This document shows, one piece after another, positions 41,733-50,921 of a stretch of 64,000 nucleotides of DNA; the first letter of the stretch is position 1, and every line of letters begins with the position of its first letter. Position numbers and translations under genes: made by a program. Origin of the DNA: Thalassotalea sp. G2M2-11 (GTDB lineage: Bacteria > Pseudomonadota > Gammaproteobacteria > Enterobacterales > Alteromonadaceae); NCBI RefSeq assembly GCF_017168195.1, contig NZ_JADNYL010000001.1:620001-684000 (forward strand), written 5' to 3'. The notes under the pieces are model-generated. The model searched no databases, was not told where the DNA came from, and saw only the letters and a program-made list of their open reading frames with translations.

Positions 41733-43235
41733 GCCAGCGTTGATCATTTTAATGGCGTACGGTTTAAGTTGCTCGTAGTAATTATGCCATGTATTGATGG
41801 CTCCCTTGAACAGAGGCTTTCTCACTTGCGTGTTACTAATTGTGTGGATCACTCTGTCATTTTTGTGAAAATCCATACATTGTTGTTGCCAGTCTAAGTG
41901 TAAAAAATTAAGTAGTTGTTTAGTCGTGCTAAGCTGCTCTGTGACAAAAGTTTCGTAGTCAACAATAAAGATCTTCTCTGGTAATAATTTGAGCCAATGG
42001 TTCATTAACTGGTGGTGCGCGATAATCATTGACGTTAGTTCATCTAAATCATAACTATAGCGATTACCTCTATCTAAAATTTGCCGGTAAGCTCCCAGTA
42101 AAGTGTCCATCGGGTTTCGCTGACAATAAATGATTTTAGCATCAGGTAAAGCTAAATGAATTAAGCCAATGGCTTTATAGTTCAAAGGCATTTTATCGGT
42201 AAAATAGTGTTTGGTGTTGATATGTTTTGTGGTTGCTAGGTAGCGTTGACCAATAGCAAGCCAGTCGTTAGTGGTGAGCTCATCCGCCCAAAATGGAAAT
42301 GTTTTTTTAGGGCGACATGTTTGTAGAATAAATTGTGTCGATTGCGCTAATTCATAAAGCTCGTCTCCTGCGGCCACAGACTGGTGAGACGATACGACTT
42401 GTTCGATTAATGTGGTGCCTGAACGAGGTAAACCGCAGATAAATATTGGCCCCTCTGTATTTGTTTTTTGAGCATTTATCCTGTCAAGGCTGGCTTGGGT
42501 GAATAGGTTAACGTCAAACACGCTGGCAATTGCTAGATGTTCTTCAAGTTCGCTTTGGTGGTTGTAGGTAAATTCTTGTCTTTTGAGTGTAGCGCCTGTG
42601 CTTAGGTATTCAAACGCTTGTTGAAAATCTTTATTCGCTTCAAAATGCTTATAGAGTGCATAGCAAGCATATACATCAGAACGGCCGTGGTTGCATATTG
42701 CTGTTAATGTTTTGACATATTGCTCAGGCAGTTGTGGTGTAATATCACTTCTGTACCAATACGCTGGGGTATATGCTGGCTTTACATTAATACTATATTC
42801 AAAACAATTTAATGCCTCTTCAACTTGTCCAAATTCCTTATACATGATGCCCAAATCAGTACGCCACAGCATATTTTTATCGGCTAAAATCACAGCAGTT
42901 TTCATCGATGAAATCGCTTTTTCTGGTTGGCGTAGCAGGCGGAAAGCTGTTGATAATGCGTGATGACTGACGGCATCATCAGATGAATGTTTGATTGCTG
43001 CATTCGCGTAAGCTATTAATTCATCGAATTTTTGTAAGTAGGTCAATATTTTGTACAGTCGATGATACGTTGTGATATGAAAAGGTGCTTGCTGAATTAT
43101 TTGCTTAGCAATAGATTCTGCCAAAGGTGCTTTTTGTTGATTGAGCAGCTGATCAAGTTTTTCGATTGCTTGATCAAATGAGCAAGTCATGATTGAGTTA
43201 TCGTACTGCAATGAGAGCTGATTATTATTTTCCAA
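41697..43235 (-). CDS. TPR-containing sulfotransferase
   Basis: A 512-residue two-part protein. The N-terminal half (about 15-235) consists of tetratricopeptide-like repeats, for example AISSMKTAVILADKN and ALNCFEYSINVKPAY. The C-terminal half is a PAPS-dependent sulfotransferase fold (Sulfotransfer_3 type): the 5'-phosphosulfate loop is FICGLPRSGTTLIEQVVSSH (near 275) and the 3'-phosphate-binding region is IIYCQRNPMDTLLGAY. No signal peptide or membrane helix is seen. The start appears to be TTG at 43235; an ATG at 43190 is the alternative. It is divergent from the hexosaminidase gene across a perfect NagR operator, so it is likely in the regulon. The acceptor is unknown; TPR-sulfotransferases act on proteins or glycans. 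Confidence 0.85.
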   Translation of the reverse strand: MENNNQLSLQYDNSIMTCSFDQAIEKLDQLLNQQKAPLAESIAKQIIQQAPFHITTYHRLYKILTYLQKFDELIAYANAAIKHSSDDAVSHHALSTAFRLLRQPEKAISSMKTAVILADKNMLWRTDLGIMYKEFGQVEEALNCFEYSINVKPAYTPAYWYRSDITPQLPEQYVKTLTAICNHGRSDVYACYALYKHFEANKDFQQAFEYLSTGATLKRQEFTYNHQSELEEHLAIASVFDVNLFTQASLDRINAQKTNTEGPIFICGLPRSGTTLIEQVVSSHQSVAAGDELYELAQSTQFILQTCRPKKTFPFWADELTTNDWLAIGQRYLATTKHINTKHYFTDKMPLNYKAIGLIHLALPDAKIIYCQRNPMDTLLGAYRQILDRGNRYSYDLDELTSMIIAHHQLMNHWLKLLPEKIFIVDYETFVTEQLSTTKQLLNFLHLDWQQQCMDFHKNDRVIHTISNTQVRKPLFKGAINTWHNYYEQLKPYAIKMINAGLSGIRLKAGDT

Positions 43236-43294
43236 ATTAAGCCTGCACTTTGTATGAGTTATAGCGAGTTGTTTTAACGATTATTAATATATAT

Positions 43295-43312
43295 TTTGAC
43301 AGCGCTGTCAAA
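43295..43312. promoter_or_regulatory. NagR operator between sulfotransferase and hexosaminidase genes
   Basis: TTTGACAGCGCTGTCAAA is a perfect 18-bp palindrome, the best copy in the window. It is centred about 85 bp from the hexosaminidase ATG and about 68 bp from the sulfotransferase start, so it can control both. Confidence 0.88.
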
Positions 43313-43387
43313 TTTGTTAGTGTTATACACAGAAAAAAGTGAATGAACGAAAATAAAGCTGAAAATTAACATTAAAGAGTAACCTTA

Positions 43388-46060
43388 ATGATGAAATATA
43401 AACGACTACTAGCGCTTATTTGTGTCGGGACATTGGTATCGGCTTGTGGGCCATCATCTGTTGACGCGCCAAATGATATAAAGGCAAGTACCGAGGTGAA
43501 ACCGGCAACGCAAGCAGATATAGATAATATCGCAAAATCGTTAGATATAAAGTTTAATCATATTAGCAACCAACAGAAAGAGCAGTGTCGAGCTGAGCTG
43601 ACCGACGGTTCATGTTATAAAGCGCAGTTTTTGTTAACTGCGCCGCAAGATCTCTTAGTGAACGACTGGGCGATTTATTACAGTCAAGTGGCACCTCTGC
43701 ATAACTATGACGGTGAACAATTTCATCTTGAACACCTTAATGGTGATTTACATCGGATCACGCCAACAGAAAAGTTTAGGGGCTTTAAAGCAGGCGAGCC
43801 TATTGCTATCACTTTTAGAGCGGGTTTTTGGTCACTGGCTGAGTCTGACATCATGCCAAACCTTATCATTACGGGCGATAATTTAACTGCAAAAGTGATT
43901 GAAAGTACCCGCCCGAGCATTGATCCTGACACTCAATTGGAAGTTGTCCCTTTTGTTCAACCTTACAATGATTATCAGCATCACTTTAAGCGAACGGCAA
44001 AAGATGCCACGCCTTGGTTAGATTCTGGTGATTTTTATCAGCGAAATAAGGCGCTTGGTGACGAATTAGTCGATGTTAACCAAGTGATCATTCCAACCCC
44101 TAAATCTGTCACTTATCCGCATGGTCAGGGAACACTCGATATTACTCAGGGCGTTAATATTGACTATGCGAATGTGGAGCAAGCAGAGGTAAACGTAGCT
44201 ATTGAACGGTTAAGCAAGTTAGGGATTTCACAAGCAAAACAAGGAACTTCATTAAAATTAGCCATCAAAGCTAATGTTGACCAAATGATCGGCAGCTATC
44301 AGTTAATGATCTCACCAGCTGGCATTGAAGTGATAGGCGTTGATAGTGATGGTGTATTTAATGGCTTGCAGTCGCTGGCAAGTTTATATCAACTTGATAG
44401 CAAGACCTTACCTTATTTAAGCGTTGACGATGAACCTATGTATGAGTTTAGAGGTATGCTGGTAGATGTTGCGCGTAATTTTCGTAGTAAAGAGTTTATT
44501 ATCAAATTGCTCGATCAAATGGCGGCCTATAAGTTGAATAAACTGCATTTGCACATGGCAGAGGATGAAGGGTGGCGTCTTGAGATCCCTGGCCTGCCTG
44601 AACTGACAAAAGTGAGCAGTAAGCGCTGCTTTGATCCAACTGAACAGTCATGTTTATTACCTCAGTTAGGTGCTGGTGTTGATCCTAATGCGTCGGTAAA
44701 CGGCTATTATAGCGTTGAGGATTATACTGAAATATTAAAGGCGGCAACGGCGCGTCACATACAAGTTATTCCTTCATTAGACATGCCAGGTCATTCAAGA
44801 GCAGCAATTAAAGCCATGGCGGCTCGTTATGCTAAATACAGTCAATTAGAAGACAAAGAAAAAGCTGAACAATATTTATTACATGATCCTGATGACGTCA
44901 CTGAGTATTCTTCTGTGCAATTTTATAAAGATAATACCATTAACGCCTGTCAAGAATCTTCGTATGCATTTATTGAAAAAGTGATGTCAGAGGTGAAGAA
45001 AATTCACGCCGAAGCTGGACAACCATTGACGCGATATCATATCGGCGCGGATGAAACTGCAGGTGCTTGGTTAGAGTCTCCGGTATGTAAAACATTTATA
45101 GCTGATAATGATAAAGGCATTACCCAGATGAGCCAACTTGGTGCTTACTTTGTTGAACGTGTTGCTAATATGATCGCAGATATGGGAATTGAGCCGGGCG
45201 CTTGGAGTGATGGATTAGAGCACACCGCGAAAGAGAACATGCCAGCAGTTGTGCAAGCAAATGCTTGGGATCATCTTCCTTGGGGAGCCCATACAAAGGT
45301 GAATGAGTTAGCAAATCGTAACTGGCAAATTGTACTCTCCATTCCTGATGTAACGTATTTTGATTTTCCGTATGAAGCAGATCCGAAAGAGCATGGCTAT
45401 TACTGGGCATCTCGTAAAACGAATACAGAAAAAGTGTTTCAGTTTATGCCAGAGAATTTACCGATACATGCAGAGTTCTGGTTAGACAGAGAAGATAACC
45501 CTTATACTGCCGATGATAGAGTGCAAAAAGATGACCAAGGTCATATTATCCATCAACCATTAGAGCAAGGGCGCAGTTTTCTGGGAGTACAAGGGCAGTT
45601 GTGGAGTGAAAATGTACGTACCGATGAAATTGCGGAATATAAAATATTTCCTCGGGTGATCGCTTTAGCTGAGCGCGCATGGCATAGAGCTTCGTGGGCG
45701 GTCCCTTATAATTACTCGGGGGCTAAATATGATGCCAATAGTCATGTGTTTACTAAAGATTTACGTCAGCAACGCGATCAGGCATGGCGTGTATTTGCCA
45801 ATGCATTAGGTCAAAAAGAGTTGCCTAAGCTTGATTTAGCAAATGTAACCTATCGACTACCTACCGTCGGAGCGAAAATAACAGATGGAACGCTTTATGC
45901 GAATATTGCATTTCCAGGCGTGAACATTCAGTTTCAGGAAGGGAATGGTCCTTGGCAGTATTATCGTCAAGCAACGAAAGTTTCAGGTGATGTACGTGTC
46001 AGAGCGATTTCCTCTAACGGTGAAAGAGCTGGGCGGATCATGATGGTAACACGGGAGTAA
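43388..46060 (+). CDS. hex: Beta-N-acetylhexosaminidase lipoprotein (GH20)
   Basis: Removes terminal GlcNAc from chito-oligosaccharides in the periplasm or at the outer membrane. The signal peptide ends in the lipobox LVSAC (Cys about residue 20). Domains in order: chitobiase N-terminal carbohydrate-binding-like domain (about 45-200), GH20 N-terminal domain (about 235-350), catalytic barrel (about 355-790) and a C-terminal CHB_HEX domain (about 815-890). The catalytic Asp-Glu pair is in YHIGADETAGAW (near 555), and FRGMLVDVARNFR and LHLHMAEDEGWRLEI are family motifs. ATG 43388 or 43391; AAAGAG lies upstream. A perfect NagR operator precedes it. Confidence 0.95.
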   Translation: MMKYKRLLALICVGTLVSACGPSSVDAPNDIKASTEVKPATQADIDNIAKSLDIKFNHISNQQKEQCRAELTDGSCYKAQFLLTAPQDLLVNDWAIYYSQVAPLHNYDGEQFHLEHLNGDLHRITPTEKFRGFKAGEPIAITFRAGFWSLAESDIMPNLIITGDNLTAKVIESTRPSIDPDTQLEVVPFVQPYNDYQHHFKRTAKDATPWLDSGDFYQRNKALGDELVDVNQVIIPTPKSVTYPHGQGTLDITQGVNIDYANVEQAEVNVAIERLSKLGISQAKQGTSLKLAIKANVDQMIGSYQLMISPAGIEVIGVDSDGVFNGLQSLASLYQLDSKTLPYLSVDDEPMYEFRGMLVDVARNFRSKEFIIKLLDQMAAYKLNKLHLHMAEDEGWRLEIPGLPELTKVSSKRCFDPTEQSCLLPQLGAGVDPNASVNGYYSVEDYTEILKAATARHIQVIPSLDMPGHSRAAIKAMAARYAKYSQLEDKEKAEQYLLHDPDDVTEYSSVQFYKDNTINACQESSYAFIEKVMSEVKKIHAEAGQPLTRYHIGADETAGAWLESPVCKTFIADNDKGITQMSQLGAYFVERVANMIADMGIEPGAWSDGLEHTAKENMPAVVQANAWDHLPWGAHTKVNELANRNWQIVLSIPDVTYFDFPYEADPKEHGYYWASRKTNTEKVFQFMPENLPIHAEFWLDREDNPYTADDRVQKDDQGHIIHQPLEQGRSFLGVQGQLWSENVRTDEIAEYKIFPRVIALAERAWHRASWAVPYNYSGAKYDANSHVFTKDLRQQRDQAWRVFANALGQKELPKLDLANVTYRLPTVGAKITDGTLYANIAFPGVNIQFQEGNGPWQYYRQATKVSGDVRVRAISSNGERAGRIMMVTRE

Positions 46061-46160
46061 TAAGTCCTGTGTTACAAGTTTAATTATAATTTAATCAATG
46101 GTTTATTTAGGTTAGTGCCGATAGACAATAAAAATATAATAATTATTCTAAAAAAGTAAA

Positions 46161-46174
46161 TGACAACGCTGTCA
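46161..46174. promoter_or_regulatory. NagR operator of nagK-nagB-nagA-nagP
   Basis: TGACAACGCTGTCA, one base from the perfect palindrome, is flanked by AAA and TTT. It is centred about 95 bp before the nagK start in the 202-bp gap after the hexosaminidase gene. Confidence 0.82.
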
Positions 46175-46262
46175 TTTATGGTTAAGATGAAATTGTGAGA
46201 TGTTGAGAACTCGATTTTCTTAAGTTCTTTCATCATGGATAGGTAAGAGACATGAGGGTGAC

Positions 46263-47156
46263 ATGCCTAGTAACAGTGACAATAAAACATTCTTCCTAGG
46301 AATTGATGGTGGTGGTAGTAAATGTAAAGCCATTATTGTTGATGAAAATAATACTATTTTAGGTACCGGCATATCTGGCCCCGCAAATCCTCTTCACGGT
46401 TTTGAGCAAGCAATAAACTCAATTACCGAATCTGCTGAGTTAGCGCTTAAAGATGCAGGTTTAACTTCGACACAATTACAGGATATTACCGCAGGTGTTG
46501 GTTTAGCAGGGGTAAACTTACCGATATTATTTGAGCAAATGTCAAATTGGCAGCACCCGTTTAAACAAATGTTTTTAGCTACTGATTTATTGATCGCTTG
46601 CTTAGGCGCCCATAACGGCGAGGATGGGGCGGTAATGATCACAGGCACAGGATCTTGTGGTTTCTCTTATGTTGATGGTCATCCATACACACTGGGAGGT
46701 CACGGCTTTCCACATGGTGATAAAGGTAGTGGTGCATGGTTTGGTTTTCAGGCGGCTAATTATGCATTGATGTCATTAGATGGCTTAAAAGCGCCATCAA
46801 GGATCAATGAAAAACTATTAGCGCTTTTAGATGTTAACGATGGTTTATCTATGGTGGAAACTATTGCCGGTAAACCCGCGGCATTTTATGCCAAGATGGC
46901 TAATTTAGTGTTCGATACCGCTGAAGAAGGCGATCAAGTCGCTAAAGCCATTGTTGAAGAAGGTGCTGGCTATATTAGTGGTGTCGCTCGTCAACTAGAA
47001 AAGCAGCAACCACCGCGTATTTCATTAATTGGCGGGCTAACGCCGCGGATTAAACCTTGGTTAGATAAAGACATCCAAGAAAAATTACAAGAGCCGTTAT
47101 GTCCCCCTGAAATGGGGGCAGTAATTTTTGCCAAACAACAATTGGCATTGCAGTAA
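46263..47156 (+). CDS. nagK: N-acetylglucosamine kinase (BadF/BadG/BcrA ATPase family)
   Basis: Phosphorylates imported GlcNAc to GlcNAc-6-P in the cytoplasm. It is an ASKHA-fold kinase: the phosphate-1 loop is LGIDGGGSKCKAIIVD at the N-terminus, the second phosphate motif is MITGTGSCGF, and the adenosine motif lies near ISLIGGLTPRI. The 297-residue length matches the BadF-type GlcNAc kinases of Shewanella and Vibrio, not the ROK-type E. coli NagK. GAGGGTG sits just upstream of ATG 46263. It is the first gene of nagK-nagB-nagA-nagP behind its own NagR site. Confidence 0.92.
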   Translation: MPSNSDNKTFFLGIDGGGSKCKAIIVDENNTILGTGISGPANPLHGFEQAINSITESAELALKDAGLTSTQLQDITAGVGLAGVNLPILFEQMSNWQHPFKQMFLATDLLIACLGAHNGEDGAVMITGTGSCGFSYVDGHPYTLGGHGFPHGDKGSGAWFGFQAANYALMSLDGLKAPSRINEKLLALLDVNDGLSMVETIAGKPAAFYAKMANLVFDTAEEGDQVAKAIVEEGAGYISGVARQLEKQQPPRISLIGGLTPRIKPWLDKDIQEKLQEPLCPPEMGAVIFAKQQLALQ

Positions 47157-47186
47157 TCAAATTTATTAAGTTAGGTAGAAGTGAAC

Positions 47187-48185
47187 ATGACACAATCAAT
47201 TATGGAAAAAGAAGCAAAGCAAGCACCTTCGGTTATTGAAGGGCAGCTTAGCGCGAACAAAGCACTTGCAGAAAAAATTGGCAGTAAGCTACGTGAGATC
47301 GATCCTAAAATGGTAATGATCATAGGTCGCGGTTCGTCAGACCATGCCGGTGTTTTTGGTAAATACTTAATTGAAATTGAAGCTGGCGTGCCAACATTTG
47401 CTGCGGCACCATCTGTTTCAAGTGTCTATGGTAAACAGTTAAAATTGGCGAATGCGTTAGTGATTGTGATTTCACAATCAGGCAGAAGCCCAGACATTAT
47501 TGCACAAGCTGAAATGGCTAAAAAAGCGGGAGCGTATTGTGTTGCTCTAGTCAATGATGAAAGCTCGCCACTTAAAGACATTGTTGATGAGTTATTACCG
47601 CTTAAAGCTGGTGCTGAAATTTCTGTTGCTGCAACCAAAAGCTACTTAGCTACATTATCGGCTTTGCTACAATTAACGGCTTATTGGACAGAAAACCAAG
47701 GCTTAATTGATGCCTTAGCGACATTACCTGGCGCATTAGAAACCATGATCCAATCTGATGCGCAACTGACGCCTGAATCGATTGATGGTGTCAAAAACAT
47801 GGTGGTATTAGGGCGTGGTTTGGGTTACGCCGTTACCAAAGAAATGGCGTTAAAATTAAAAGAAGTTAGTTCCATTCATGCTGAGGCATTTAGTAGTGCC
47901 GAATTTTTACATGGCCCAGTAACTCTAGTGGAACAAGGTTTAGCTATTTTAAACTGCGCAGTGAATGATGAAAGTGCAAAATCTCATCAAGATCAAATTG
48001 ACGAAGTTGGTCAACGTGGTGCTGATCTGGTGCATTTACGTCAAACAGATAACAGCATTCACCCACGTATTGCTCCTTTGGTGGTATTGCAACGTTTTTA
48101 TCTTGATGTGGCCAAAGTTGCCGTAACACGTGGTTTTAATCCAGATGAGCCGAAAGGCCTAAAGAAAGTTACTCGGACATTATAA
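47187..48185 (+). CDS. nagB-II: Glucosamine-6-phosphate deaminase, SIS-domain type (NagB-II)
   Basis: Converts glucosamine-6-P to fructose-6-P and ammonia. It belongs to the SIS-domain (GlmS isomerase-like) type that replaces the classical NagB in Shewanella and relatives. The first SIS domain has IIGRGSSDHAG and VISQSGRSPDI; the second has VLGRGLGYAVTKEMALKLKE and EFLHGPVTL. No glutamine-amidotransferase domain is present, so it is not a GlmS. ATG 47187 follows AGGTAG and is preferred to an upstream GTG. Its stop overlaps the nagA ATG (TAATG). Confidence 0.92.
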   Translation: MTQSIMEKEAKQAPSVIEGQLSANKALAEKIGSKLREIDPKMVMIIGRGSSDHAGVFGKYLIEIEAGVPTFAAAPSVSSVYGKQLKLANALVIVISQSGRSPDIIAQAEMAKKAGAYCVALVNDESSPLKDIVDELLPLKAGAEISVAATKSYLATLSALLQLTAYWTENQGLIDALATLPGALETMIQSDAQLTPESIDGVKNMVVLGRGLGYAVTKEMALKLKEVSSIHAEAFSSAEFLHGPVTLVEQGLAILNCAVNDESAKSHQDQIDEVGQRGADLVHLRQTDNSIHPRIAPLVVLQRFYLDVAKVAVTRGFNPDEPKGLKKVTRTL

Positions 48186-49312
48186 TGAGTCATTTGCGCA
48201 TACTTACCGAAAGCTTGTTTGATGGTGAAGCAATTAGCCATCAGCAAGTGCTTAGTATTGCTGATGGTAAGATCATTGCCATTGATGATGATAATGCTCA
48301 TTATGATGAAGCAATTAAGGGCTTAGTTGTCCCTGGTTTTATTGATTTACAAGTTAATGGTGGTGGTGGTGTTTTGTTTAATGGTTCTCCCTCATTAAAT
48401 AGCTTGAAAACCATCATCACCGCTCATTCTCAATATGGTACTACAGGGATGTTACCTACCTTGATTACGGACAAGGTTGAGGTTATGGCGCAAGCGGCTG
48501 AAGCTGTGGCCGAGGCGATGGCTGAAAAGGTACCGGGAATTTTAGGTATTCACTTTGAAGGCCCACATTTGTCCATTGCTAAAAAAGGGACTCATGCTGA
48601 ACAATATATTCGTCCGATCTCAGAGCGTGAATGGCAGATTCTTGAACGCAAAGACATCGGCCAAATTTTAGTTACCTTAGCGCCAGAAACCGTCACAGTT
48701 AAGGATGTTGAACGTATGGTGTCGTTAGGCATCAAAGTATGTTTAGGGCACACCAATGCGACCTTTGAACAGGCACAAGCCGCGATGGATGCAGGAGCCG
48801 ATGGCTTTACCCATCTTTACAATGCAATGTCACCATTACAAGGGCGAGCACCAGGTGTAACAGGCTGTGCATTGCTTAATGATCAGGCAAGTTGTGGCAT
48901 CATTATCGATGGTCATCATGTGGATTATGTCAGTGCCAAGCTAGCGTTAAAAAATAAGCCTAAAGGGAAATTGTTTTTAGTCACTGATGCCATGTCAACC
49001 ATAGGCACAGATCAAACGGAGTTTTCATTTTTTGATCGTACCGTTTATTTAAATGATGGGCGCTTAACATCAACTACCGGAGAATTGGCTGGTGCTGCGC
49101 TGGAAATGAATACAGCGGTGAGAAATACCGCGCAGGGCTTAGAGGTTGGTAAAGAAGAAGCCATTCGAATGGCTTCTATGTATCCCGCTGATTATATTAA
49201 CCAACAGAAAATACGCGGTAGATTACAGCCGGGTACACAGGCTGATTTTGTCGCCCTTGATGATGACTATCAAGTGTTATCAACTTGGATCGGTGGCGAA
49301 AAAGTGTATTAA
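48185..49312 (+). CDS. nagA: N-acetylglucosamine-6-phosphate deacetylase
   Basis: Zinc/iron-dependent amidohydrolase that removes acetate from GlcNAc-6-P. The TIM-barrel motifs are VVPGFIDLQVNGGGG, the metal Glu in GIHFEGPHLS, metal His in CLGHTNAT, HLYNAMSP, IIDGHHVD, and the catalytic Asp in FLVTDAMS. The 375-residue length is usual. One-base overlap with nagB-II indicates coupled translation. Confidence 0.96.
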   Translation: MSHLRILTESLFDGEAISHQQVLSIADGKIIAIDDDNAHYDEAIKGLVVPGFIDLQVNGGGGVLFNGSPSLNSLKTIITAHSQYGTTGMLPTLITDKVEVMAQAAEAVAEAMAEKVPGILGIHFEGPHLSIAKKGTHAEQYIRPISEREWQILERKDIGQILVTLAPETVTVKDVERMVSLGIKVCLGHTNATFEQAQAAMDAGADGFTHLYNAMSPLQGRAPGVTGCALLNDQASCGIIIDGHHVDYVSAKLALKNKPKGKLFLVTDAMSTIGTDQTEFSFFDRTVYLNDGRLTSTTGELAGAALEMNTAVRNTAQGLEVGKEEAIRMASMYPADYINQQKIRGRLQPGTQADFVALDDDYQVLSTWIGGEKVY

Positions 49313-49366
49313 TAGCAAATAGTAAGTGTGTAAAAAAATAACAATAACAACATAATAGATGAGGAT

Positions 49367-50674
49367 ATGATGGAAATGACAATGTCGAGTGACAAGAAAA
49401 AAAGTAGTGCAGTTCCTATGGCGATTGTCGCCAGCTTGTTTTTTATTTTAGGATTTGCCACTTGGTTAAACGGTTCACTAATGCCGTACCTAAAACAAAT
49501 ATTACAATTGTCGCCTTTTCAAGCGTCATTGATCTTATTTTCTTTTTATATTGCAGTGACATTTACTGCTCTACCTTCTGCTGCCGTTATTCGTAAAGTA
49601 GGCTACAAGAAAGGCATGGCGTTAGGGATGGCGACTATGATGGTTGCGGGGTTATTGTTTATTCCCGCTGCCAAGTCACAAGTATTTGCCTTATTTTTAT
49701 TGGCGCAGTTAGTGATGGGGATAGGGCAAACCTTGTTGCAGACAGCTGTTAACCCTTACGTGGTGCGTTTAGGGCCAGAAGAGTCGGCGGCAGCACGTAT
49801 CAGCATTATGGGAATACTTAATAAAGGTGCGGGTGTTATTGCGCCTATGGTCTTTACAGCATTGATTTTGAGTAACTTCACTCATCTAGTGGGCGAAGAG
49901 CTGACTCCTAGCCAAATAGATGAAATGGCCAATGGCTTGATTTTACCTTATTTAGGGATGGCGTTATTTATTGGTTTATTAGCATTTGCAGTGCTGAAAT
50001 CACCGTTACCTGAATTAGAAAATACTGATGATGACGAGAATAGCAATGGCAAAGAACAAATAAAACAAGCGTTATCACACCCTAACTTAGCTTTAGGGGT
50101 GATCGCGATATTTGTTTATGTTGCCGTGGAAGTCATTGCAGGTGACACCATAGGGACATTTGCCTTATCACTTGGTGTCGAAAATTACAGTGTAATGACG
50201 TCATATACCATGATTTGCATGGTAGTAGGTTATATTCTCGGCATCGCATTAATTCCTCGTTATATCACACAAGCTAAGGCGTTAACTGTATCGGCGATAT
50301 TAGGTGTATTACTGTCACTGGGGATTTTATTTGGTGACAATGAATCCTTTTTTATTGCCAATACTTTATTAGTGCCATTAGGTGGTGCGCAATTACCTGA
50401 TACCTTATTACTCATTGCCTTTTTAGGATTGGCGAATGCCATTGTTTGGCCTGCAGTATTTCCGCTAGCCCTTTCAGGTATGGGAAAATTAACCAGTACT
50501 GGTTCGGCGTTGCTAGTGATGGGGATTGCTGGTGGTGCTTTCGGGCCATTATTTTGGGGACTGGCGAGCGGTAGCTCTTTCGGGCAACAAGGAGGGTATA
50601 TCGTACTATTACCTTGTTACTTATTTATTTTGTTTTATGCCGTTAAAGGCCATAAATTGCGTTCATGGTCTTAA
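49367..50674 (+). CDS. nagP: N-acetylglucosamine MFS transporter NagP
   Basis: Inner-membrane sugar:proton symporter of the FucP-like major facilitator subfamily; this type imports GlcNAc in Shewanella and Alteromonas in place of a PTS. The protein begins with a short polar N-terminus, then IVASLFFILGFATWLNGSLMPYLKQ, and about 12 transmembrane helices follow, with a polar central loop (about 220-235). Four in-frame ATG codons (49367, 49370, 49376, 49382) lie near GAGGA; the exact start is uncertain, with 49376 giving the most usual spacing. It is last in the nag operon, with a terminator about 80 bp downstream. Confidence 0.92.
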   Translation: MMEMTMSSDKKKSSAVPMAIVASLFFILGFATWLNGSLMPYLKQILQLSPFQASLILFSFYIAVTFTALPSAAVIRKVGYKKGMALGMATMMVAGLLFIPAAKSQVFALFLLAQLVMGIGQTLLQTAVNPYVVRLGPEESAAARISIMGILNKGAGVIAPMVFTALILSNFTHLVGEELTPSQIDEMANGLILPYLGMALFIGLLAFAVLKSPLPELENTDDDENSNGKEQIKQALSHPNLALGVIAIFVYVAVEVIAGDTIGTFALSLGVENYSVMTSYTMICMVVGYILGIALIPRYITQAKALTVSAILGVLLSLGILFGDNESFFIANTLLVPLGGAQLPDTLLLIAFLGLANAIVWPAVFPLALSGMGKLTSTGSALLVMGIAGGAFGPLFWGLASGSSFGQQGGYIVLLPCYLFILFYAVKGHKLRSWS

Positions 50675-50754
50675 TGGTGCTTAGTTTCTGAAATTTGTCT
50701 GAAACGACATCCGTGCTCATTTGTTGAGGTGCGTTAAACGATCGTCCTAGATCG

Positions 50755-50781
50755 CCCTGAGTTTTGCTCAGGGTTTTTTTT
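50755..50781 (+). terminator. Terminator of the nag operon
   Basis: CCCTGAG / CTCAGGG with loop TTTTG is followed by eight T residues. Confidence 0.93.
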
Positions 50782-50921
50782 GCTATTTTTTTGATGTGAA
50801 GTGTATGAATAGCAAACAATTTATTCTACTATGGCGATGTTATTCAGCGATGATGCTGAAAAAAGGGACAGAAGTATACCTTAATAACCCAATAAATAAG
50901 TACTATAAATGAAGGGAAATT

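Noticed and set aside
47187-48185. GlmS-type glucosamine synthase
   Set aside because: Only the two SIS domains are present; the N-terminal glutaminase domain with catalytic Cys is absent, and the operon context fits NagB-II.
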